In this document: positions 57,101-64,000 of the stretch, one piece after another
Position numbering within the stretch: the stretch's first letter is position 1
How the letters are laid out: each line of letters begins with the position of its first letter
Origin: Cryptomeria japonica
Taxonomy: Eukaryota > Streptophyta > Pinopsida > Cupressales > Cupressaceae
Length of the DNA: 64,000 bases
Reading direction: 5' to 3'
Assembly (NCBI RefSeq): GCF_030272615.1
Contig: NC_081406.1
Span: 230,745,396 to 230,809,395, forward strand
Program-made: the position numbers and the translations under genes
The notes under the pieces: model-generated
Told to the model about the DNA's origin: nothing
The model's database searches: none
What the model saw: only the letters and a program-made list of their open reading frames with translations

Positions 57101-59645
57101 CAACAAATAACTAAACCAACAAGTACCTTTTGTGATGAATGCATTAGAGGCAAGCAAATCAAAGTGAGTTGGAAAAAAAAAGAGTATAATACCTCAAGAC
57201 CTCTGGAGTTAGTACATACAGATTTGTGTGGACCAACAAGGACAAGGGCTCTGACCGATGAGAGATATTTCATACTATTCATTGATGACTACTCAAGGAT
57301 GACTTGGGTAAAATTTTTGCATGAAAAATCACAGGCATTTGATAGATTCAAGATTTTTAGAAGGATGGTTGAAAACGATAGTGGACAACGGTTAAAGTGT
57401 TTAAGGTCAGACCCGAGTGGAGAATATTCTTCAAATGAGTTTATTGACTATTGTGAGAAACATAGAATCTGAAGACAATATTCAGCAGCAAGAACACCAC
57501 AGTAGAATGGTGTGGCAAAAAGGAAGAATAGGATAGTAAAGGAAATGGCTAGAACAATGTTGAATGAGGCCGACATATCGCATACATACTGGAAGGAAGC
57601 TATTCATACTACAGTCTACACATTAAACTGGGTACAACTAAGAGTGAACAATAGAATGACTCCTTATGAGTTATGGTACAATCAGAACCCATCACTCAAG
57701 CATTTCAAAGTGTTTGGAAGTAAGTGTTTCATCAGGAGAGATATTGATGGATTAGGAAGTTTTGATTCTAGGAGTGATGAAGGAATATTCTTGGGATACT
57801 CAACCAATAGCAAAGCCTACAAATGCTACAACAAGAAATTAAGAAAAATGGTTGATAGTATAAATGTGAGAATAGATGAAGACATACATAAGAAAGGATC
57901 TGCACCAACACCCTATATTGATGTTTCAGATGATGAGCATGAATATCAATTTGACAATGGATCAGTAGAAGAAGCACCAAGCAAGAACTCCAATCGGTAT
58001 GTGCCGAAGAACCATCCGGAAGAACAGATCATAGGAGATAAAAATGAAGGTGTGCAGACCAGAAGGAGACTAGCCCGGAATGATGAGAAGGTAAATTTCT
58101 TCCTCATGAAAAAAATTGAGCCCAAAACTTTTGATGAAGATAGAAAAATTCAAAAGTGGATAGGTGCCATGGATGAAGAGCTGAAACAAATTGAGAAAAA
58201 ACAAACTTGGGAACTTGTTCCTAGACCGGCAGACAAGAATGTCATAGGTACCAAGTGGGTCTACCAAAACAAGATGAATGAAGAAGGAAAAAAAATCTGA
58301 CATAAAGCAAGGTTAGTTTGCAAAGGGTATGCTCAAGTGGAAGGTATTGACTTCGAAAAAACCTTTCACCGGTTGCTAGGTTAGAGGCAATAAGAATGCT
58401 TTTAGCTTTCTCTGCCTATAAAGGTTACAAAGTCTACCAAATGGACGTAAAATCTGCATTTTTGAATGGTAACCTTGAAGAAGAGGTGTATCTGGAACAA
58501 CCGGAGGGTTATCTTTTACATGATGATGAGAGTTTTGTATGTCCGTTGAAGAAAGCCTTGTATGGCTTGAAGCAGGCTCCGAGAGCATGGTATTCCTAGT
58601 TGGATAAATACTTGAAGGAGCAAGGATTCCAGAAAGGGTATGCAGACAGTAACTTGTATGTCAAGGTAAATGGAGATCACATGATCATAGTTGTTGTATA
58701 TGTGGATGATATTATCTTTGGTGGAGACAAGGACATCATGTGCAAAGAATTTGCAAATCAAATGAAGACAGAATTTGAGATGTCCATGTTCGGTGAGTTG
58801 TCCTATTTTCTTGGTTTGCAAATCTCACAGCAGGAGGAATGAATTTTCATCTCACAAACCAAGTATGTTAAAGATATGTTGAAGAAATTTCAAATGGAGG
58901 ACAACAAACTGATAAGTACTCTCATGGTTATCGGTTGTAAGTTGAGCAAACTAGATGAGTCACCAGAAGTTGAGAAAACACTGTATAGGTCTATCATTGG
59001 TAGTTAACAGCATCTAGACCAAATATTATACAAGCTATTTGCATGGTAGCAAGATTCCAAGCTACTCCTAAAAAGTCTCACTTAAATGCAGTCAGGAGAA
59101 TCTTTAGGTATCTACAAGGAACTATCAGTTATGGCCTATGGTATCCAAAGAAAGGAGACTTCTCTTTGTAGGCTTATACTGATGCAAATTCGGCAGGAAG
59201 TATTGATAACCGGAAGAGTACTGGTGGAGGTGCTTTCTATTGAAGAGATCAATTAGTATCATGGCACAACAAGAAGCAAGATTCAATGTCATTATCTACT
59301 GTTGAGGTAGTGTATATAGAAGCTGCTACATGTTGTTCATAGGTATTGTGGTTAAAGCAAATGCTGAAAGACATACAAGTGGAGATACTGGAACCTATTC
59401 CAATCTGGTGTAATAACTCAAGTGCAATCAACATCTCCAAGAATCCAGTAATGCACTCAAGAACAAAACACATTGCAATCAAGTATCACTTCTTGAGGGA
59501 GAAGGTAGCAGACAAGGAGGTCATAGTAGAATATGTTCCAATCGATGAGCAGATTGTTGACATATTTACCAAGCCACTTCCTTTGGACCCATTTGAGTAC
59601 TTGAGACAAAAGATGGGAATTTTCTCACCATCTGACATCACTTAA
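57100..59645 (+). pseudogene. COP4 pol: integrase, RT and RNase H; protease deleted
   Basis: Pre-integrase CDECIRGKQIKVSW, then integrase with VHTDLCGPTR and LRSDPSGEY. The third catalytic position reads NGVAKRKNR, Lys for the usual Glu of the DDE triad. The next frame (57512-58300) carries FGSKCFIRRD and NVIGTKWVYQNKMNEEG. Reverse transcriptase has MDVKSAFLNGNLEEEVYLEQ, ALYGLKQAPRAWY and YVDDIIFGG (about 58702). RNase H has AYTDANSAG and ends HSRTKHIAIKYHFLREKV; DIFTKPLPLDPFEYL, stop at 59643. Stops at 57472, 57511, 58300, 58599 and later plus a shift near 58370 inactivate it. Confidence 0.92.
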
Positions 59646-59884
59646 ATGTGTAGGAGGATGTATGGTTCAGGGGGAGTCAACAATTGTTACTATCTTATGA
59701 CTCTTGAATCATGAAGCATGGACACATGGGGAGAATGTGTCCTACCAGATGTAGACAAGGGAGAGATTATGGGTAGACTCTGGAAGTATGATTGGTGTCA
59801 GACTAAGGTTCCCTTTGCCATTATTGTTAAAGGGCAAGAGAAACCGGAATAGAAAATGTTGACATCAATGCCAAAGGGGGAGAT
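59646..59884 (+). other. COP4 3' untranslated region and polypurine tract
   Basis: No gene. G-rich purine tracts (near 59670 and 59755) and the final CAAAGGGGGAGA (59872-59883) next to the 3' LTR. Confidence 0.8.
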
Positions 59885-61620
59885 TGTTGGCATTGAGTTG
59901 TCATTGACGTCAATCGGTATTGCAGGCTATTAGTAGGGTGTGTCAACCCGGTATGAAGAAGACTGAACTGACATAAAGAAGAGAAGTATGATTATATGTT
60001 GACAGATGATATCACCGGTATAAGGTGAGATGCAAGAGTGAGTTGGCATGCTTGAGTATTAACCGGTAAGGCATAAACCAGTATGATGGTTGGTTGTTTG
60101 TTTGTGATGAAGAGGAAGAATGTTAGATGAATCACAACAACACCCGGTGAGCTGAACTGAACGAATGGCATGAAGACATATCGAAAGGCGAGATGAATTG
60201 TCAGTATGATATGATGCTGATAACAGTAGTTGTCCTGTGTGTTAGGCATACAAGTAAAGGTTTGTTTCAGTATAAGGATTTGTACCAGCAGGGATGTTAA
60301 GGGTTGAACCAACTCTTTGTCGGTGAGTTAAAAGTATGTTGATGTGTTCCATGGGGAGCTGAGGTGGAAAACATGCTAAGGGTGATAAAATTTTCATCGA
60401 CATGGTTGTTTGTGCAGTTGGTGGTCATTAATGATAAATCCACAAATCACGGGATATTATCTGACTATTGCGGCTCGAGTAAGAATGGACGACATAGAAT
60501 GAAAGATAGAGAATGATCAGGTAATTGTTGGCATCATGATCGGGACACAAAATCCCATTGCAGATTGACCTTCAATTAGAAACAGCTGGATGAGATGAGG
60601 TCGACAAATATCAACGTCGTAAAGCCAGGTAAATTTTTCTATTTTTAGAAAACATGTATTGGATGAATAAAAACGTGTATAGATGCATCTCCCCAAAAGC
60701 AGGTGAAAGATTGATGGCAGATCGAATCAGATTTGATGCATAATTGGTCGGAGGAAAGAAACCCTAACCGCCTAAAGTTTGAATTCATTTTTGGCAGGAA
60801 AACTTGTTTTTAAATATACAAGTCTAAATCGATGAGACTGTTATTGTGGAATGATATGTGATTATGTTGGTGAATGAAAGAGAGATAGAAAAGATTGTTT
60901 AAGTGAAAGAAAGGAAAATCTCAAGTGATTGTGTTGAAGGAGAAACCGGCAAGGTTTGTGAACTGGTAGAGATAGAACCTATTAAAGTGTGAGCATGTGT
61001 ACGCTGCAATCTACAGACAAAGGAAGGGAAGTTTTTAATAGAGTAAGGACCAGCATAAAGGCAATGTTGCAGTGAGTGTCGAAGTTTCACAAACTGATAA
61101 GATTGAAACCGGTAGAGAAGTGTATTGAAGGGTTGCAAAAATTCATTTGCAACAGGGAAGTTATTTTTGTATTTAATCTTCATATTGTTTTTACTGAGTA
61201 GGTGCTTAGTGTAGGGGTTGTATCTCCTCTAGGTTGTAGCCTATAAATTGTTCAAGGGCTGGTGCTCCTTTGAGTCGGTGCTCATAAATCAGCGGTTCGT
61301 GCTCCTTGGGTTGGTGCCCTAAAATTATAATCAGATATTTTACACTGTGAGTTTGGATTGGAGCAGAAGATCTCCAACAACTATTCTCACCAAGGTTTTT
61401 CCCACATTGGGCTTTCCTCGTATATCTGGTGTTATGTGATGCATTCTTGTGTATGAGTTATGTTGATTTTATAAAAAATCATTTCACAAACTTAGTTTGC
61501 ACTATTTGGGCTACCAGTCAGCACTCAATTTGTTTTATATTGTACCGGTATATCTTTGTTGAAGAAAAAGTGTTTAAATCATGGATTCACCCCCCTCTTA
61601 GTGATCCATTGTGTCCAACA
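59885..61620 (+). mobile_element. COP4 3' LTR
   Basis: 1,736 bp, TGTTGGCATTGAG to GTCCAACA, uninterrupted; serves as the template that identifies both pieces of the 5' LTR. Followed by TCCCT, the right target-duplication copy. Confidence 0.93.
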
Positions 61621-62532
61621 TCCCTTTGCATTGAAATTACCGAACCAAGACTAAAAAGGGGGGCTTCTAACTAACAAGGAACTAGTAAGGGCATCTGTTC
61701 GGCGCGTCGGGGTATAAACTCAATTAAGAGGTCTCCTTGCGTGGAGAACCAAGGTTTTATATACCTGAAGGTACGAAAGAGAGCTATTCCCAACACTGTC
61801 GTTGATTTTCATTTTCATCAATTTCACATTTATTTTATAGTGGGTTCGATGAACTTGGCTTTAACCGTTCCCCTCTCACTCGACCTTATGGGCTACTCGG
61901 GAGGGCAGGCTCGCTAAGGATTATTGCACTACTGAAAAGAAAAAATGATGAATCTAGCTTTCTAATCACCTCTTGAAGGTGAGAGCATACTCGCCTATCA
62001 TCGAAGACACACAAGACATGGTATTTATATTCATTCCTAATTAGTTTAGTTGCCTATGTTAATAACAAAAATAAGTAATGCAATCTCCCGCAGCTGCACC
62101 AAAATGTTAGTAGTTTGCAATTTTGTCTTTGGCGGCAAAGGGTTTTTAACTCCGGTCTTGGACAGTGAATCAGGTGCCCTGTTGACCAAAAACGCCACTT
62201 TAATGACCAAAAACATTATTTTGCAAGCCAGAAATGTTGTACTAAGGACCAAAAACGTCGTTTTAGGACCCAAAAATATTGTATTAAGGACTAAAAATGC
62301 TATTCTATGTGCCAAAAACGCTAAAACAGAAACCAAGAGAGCTAAAACATAGAAAAAGAGAGTTAAGAGACAAATCCTCAATTTTGGTCGACGAAAACAC
62401 TGAAATGGTGACCAAGAGTGCCAATCTGTATTCCTGGAGAGCTAATTTGTGTGTCAAAAATAGTATTTTGCAACTCCGTGAGAGCCTGCCAAGAAAAATT
62501 CCTGCAAACAAACTTTGCTAAAAACTTTGCGA
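61621..62532 (-). other. TAT1 leader, LTR-proximal half
   Basis: Non-coding. Begins TCCCTTTGCATTGAA, continuing the leader homology from 31689. Contains a second block of the 24-bp-type repeat at 62178-62475. No gene seen. Confidence 0.7.
62178..62475 (-). repeat. 24-bp-type array in TAT1 leader, LTR-proximal block
   Basis: About 12 degenerate units on the + strand with core GACCAAAAACG(C/T) and a following TTTTA, same orientation and period as 29933-31206. Some units contain AACGCTAAAA, resembling the AGCGCTAAAA core of the TAT2 leader array. Open frames here (62050-62352 +, 62046-62381 -) are repeat artefacts. Confidence 0.75.
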
Positions 62533-62556
62533 CTAGGCCCCATGGTGGGCGCCGAA
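62533..62556 (-). promoter_or_regulatory. TAT1 primer binding site
   Basis: On the - strand the sequence just inside the LTR reads TCGGCGCCCACCATGGGGCC, the GGCGCC-type primer site common in plant Ty3/gypsy elements. I have not assigned the tRNA. It fixes the element's orientation (right to left). Confidence 0.82.
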
Positions 62557-62561
62557 ATTTA

Positions 62562-63540
62562 TGTGTGCAAAATTATAGTGATTAATCCATTAATAAACAT
62601 AGAAAACACACATACACAATGAACCATTAAATTGAGTAAAATAAAAAGAAACAATTTAAAACACTCCCCAATGTCATCTCATCACTCCCTAGTCTTGAGG
62701 ACTTTGTCGATTCATTTGGTGACTCTAATATGCATGATTTTTTACAAAGTGACAACCCAAGAAACGGGAATTAATATGCAAGGTAAGATGCAAAGAGCTA
62801 ATCTATTTCTATGCAAATATACATTATGATGATTAAGCTATCATGAAAGACATTATTACAATGATACTTTACTACTCTAATGCTATGATAACTATGATTG
62901 CTAAAAATGTTGATATAATACTGAAAAAATGTTGATAATGATGATAAGGGTCCTCTCATAGCCAAAAGAGGGGGTATTTATAAGATTTTCATGACCAGAG
63001 GTGAGGTGGCAAGAATCAACGGTGCAAATTTAGTCTAGATAAATTGACGGTTGAGATTGAAAACTTTGGAAGGAGGTTGAGGAGATGGACACTTGTCATT
63101 CCTAAGGAGACAAGTGGCAAAGAATCTCCAACCATATGCCAACAAAGGGGCAAGTGGCATGGAGATGAGAGACATGTGGCATAAGTGCCATGTGTCTCCA
63201 AGAGAGGGTGGACACTCCAAAAATGGTTAGGATAAGAGGTTGGAGAGGATAGGATTAGTTAACCTGTGGTTAGGCTAGGGGTTGGTTAGAAGAAGGTTAG
63301 GTTAGGGAGTGGTTAGAAGTTAGGACACGTGCTTAAATTTGAATTTAAAATTCAAATTTAATGGGGAGGGAATAATTAAATAAACAAATTAACTAAATTC
63401 ATTTACTTAATTAGGAAATAGAAGAAATTGATTTTGGTGGGATGATTTAAGAAAATGAACTATATAAACAAATTATTTAATTCATTTATATAGTAGAAGA
63501 ATAAAAATCATTAATTAAATATTTTTATATTTAATTAATT
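62562..63540 (-). mobile_element. TAT1 right LTR (5' LTR in element sense)
   Basis: Aligns with 7157-8121. TATA box CTTATAAAT (complement of 62976-62984). The alignment ends at about 63540. An extension to 63571 (TGTATACACTAAAAATCGG in element sense) would give a TG start but has no counterpart in the left copy. Confidence 0.8.
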
Positions 63541-64000
63541 GGATTTTTCAGGCCGATTTTTAGTGTATACAACGATTAAACACTAAATATAAATAAACCA
63601 TAAACAATAAATAAATAAAGAAACCACAAATATAAATTAAACAATAAATATTGAATAAATCATAAATCAACATTAAATAAATAAACATTAAATATCAAAT
63701 AATTAAATACTCAAAAGGCCAATAATCCAAAAAATTAAATTAAAAAGATTTAAATATAAAATCACACATAAATACATCAAATAAATCAACAATAACTTGC
63801 ATACTCACAATCACCAAGAAGACCACATTTCACTAATTGACATGGCAAATTACGTCGAGATGCTAACAACTCAAAGTGAACAACTTAGACCTAGAGTATG
63901 TGAGGGGAACTTATGTCAACTTCGAACCACATGCCATTGGGATTTAAAGACACGCTCAGACTCGTGGAGCCAGGTGGGGTCGATGTTTGGTACCTACAAA
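63541..64000. other. AT-rich flank, no gene seen
   Basis: Runs of AAATAAATAAAC and similar words to about 63780, then mixed sequence to the window end. No LTR end, target duplication or protein motif is recognised. Confidence 0.5.

Larger units (their letters stand above)
31690..61620 (+). mobile_element. COP4: Ty1/copia retrotransposon in TAT1 leader
   Basis: Boundaries: start 31690 (TATTGGCATTGAG, TG decayed to TA), end 61620 (TCCAACA). Flanking 5-mers are TCCCC (31685-31689) and TCCCT (61621-61625), a target duplication with one change. Its LTRs (1,737 and 1,736 bp when COP3 is removed) differ at about 12% of sites in the first 480 bp by eye. Internal region 55910-59884. COP3 with TAT2 interrupts the 5' LTR. 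Confidence 0.9.
7157..63540 (-). mobile_element. TAT1: Ty3/gypsy Tat-lineage retrotransposon, outermost host of the nest
   Basis: The element reads right to left: LTR at 62562-63540, primer site next to it, leader (61621-62532 then 31689-29210), gag, protease, G-patch linker, reverse transcriptase, two RNase H domains, integrase (ending at 13341), antisense PMD gene, and LTR at 7157-8121. Dual RNase H and the antisense extra ORF identify the Tat lineage. COP4 interrupts the leader; organelle-like DNA plus COP2 interrupt the integrase. Without insertions it would be about 18 kb, long as usual for Tat. No matching target duplication is found at the outer ends, and the outer LTR boundary at 63540 is uncertain. 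Confidence 0.85.

Overview
The window is intergenic DNA from a large plant genome and is almost entirely LTR retrotransposons. No intact host gene, tRNA, rRNA or CRISPR array was found. A seed plant, probably a gymnosperm, is suggested by the Ty3/gypsy Tat-type and Ty1/copia families, the deep nesting, and old insertions (LTR pairs differ at about 5-12% of sites by eye) that remain physically complete. The species assignment is inference. Element names used here: COP1-COP4 (Ty1/copia, + strand) and TAT1, TAT2 (Ty3/gypsy Tat lineage, - strand).

Layout. 1-1263 is the 3' end of COP1 with its 3' LTR. 1264-7156 is AT-rich flank holding a solo LTR (2864-4094) with a perfect 5-bp target duplication. 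7157 to about 63540 is TAT1, the outermost element. Its integrase gene is split by about 2 kb of organelle-like DNA (with a plastid cemA fragment), and that DNA is in turn split by the full-length COP2 (13522-20184). The TAT1 leader is split by COP4 (31690-61620). The 5' LTR of COP4 is split by COP3 (32915-55392). The 3' LTR of COP3 is split by TAT2 (36375-54819). This gives a four-level nest, TAT1 > COP4 > COP3 > TAT2, each inner junction supported by split LTR homology and a target duplication. 63541-64000 is unassigned AT-rich flank.

Coding content. Both TAT elements encode, on the - strand, gag, retropepsin, a G-patch linker, reverse transcriptase, two RNase H domains (the Tat hallmark) and integrase. 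Both also carry, on the opposite (+) strand between integrase and the 3' LTR, a plant mobile domain (PMD) gene. Comparing the two copies reveals a previously hidden two-exon structure: a 25-codon first exon, a phase-0 intron filled with element-specific tandem repeats, and a second exon encoding PMD, a Gly-rich segment and a coiled coil. COP2 and COP4 carry broken gag-pol frames, and COP3 has lost most of gag-pol through a microhomology deletion. All genes are pseudogenes; many stops look like C-to-T decay.

Most notable signals: the antisense spliced PMD gene; inverted arrays of an AGCGCT-centred repeat at both ends of the TAT2 interior; the 24-bp leader array of TAT1; the organelle insertion; and the nested chronology.
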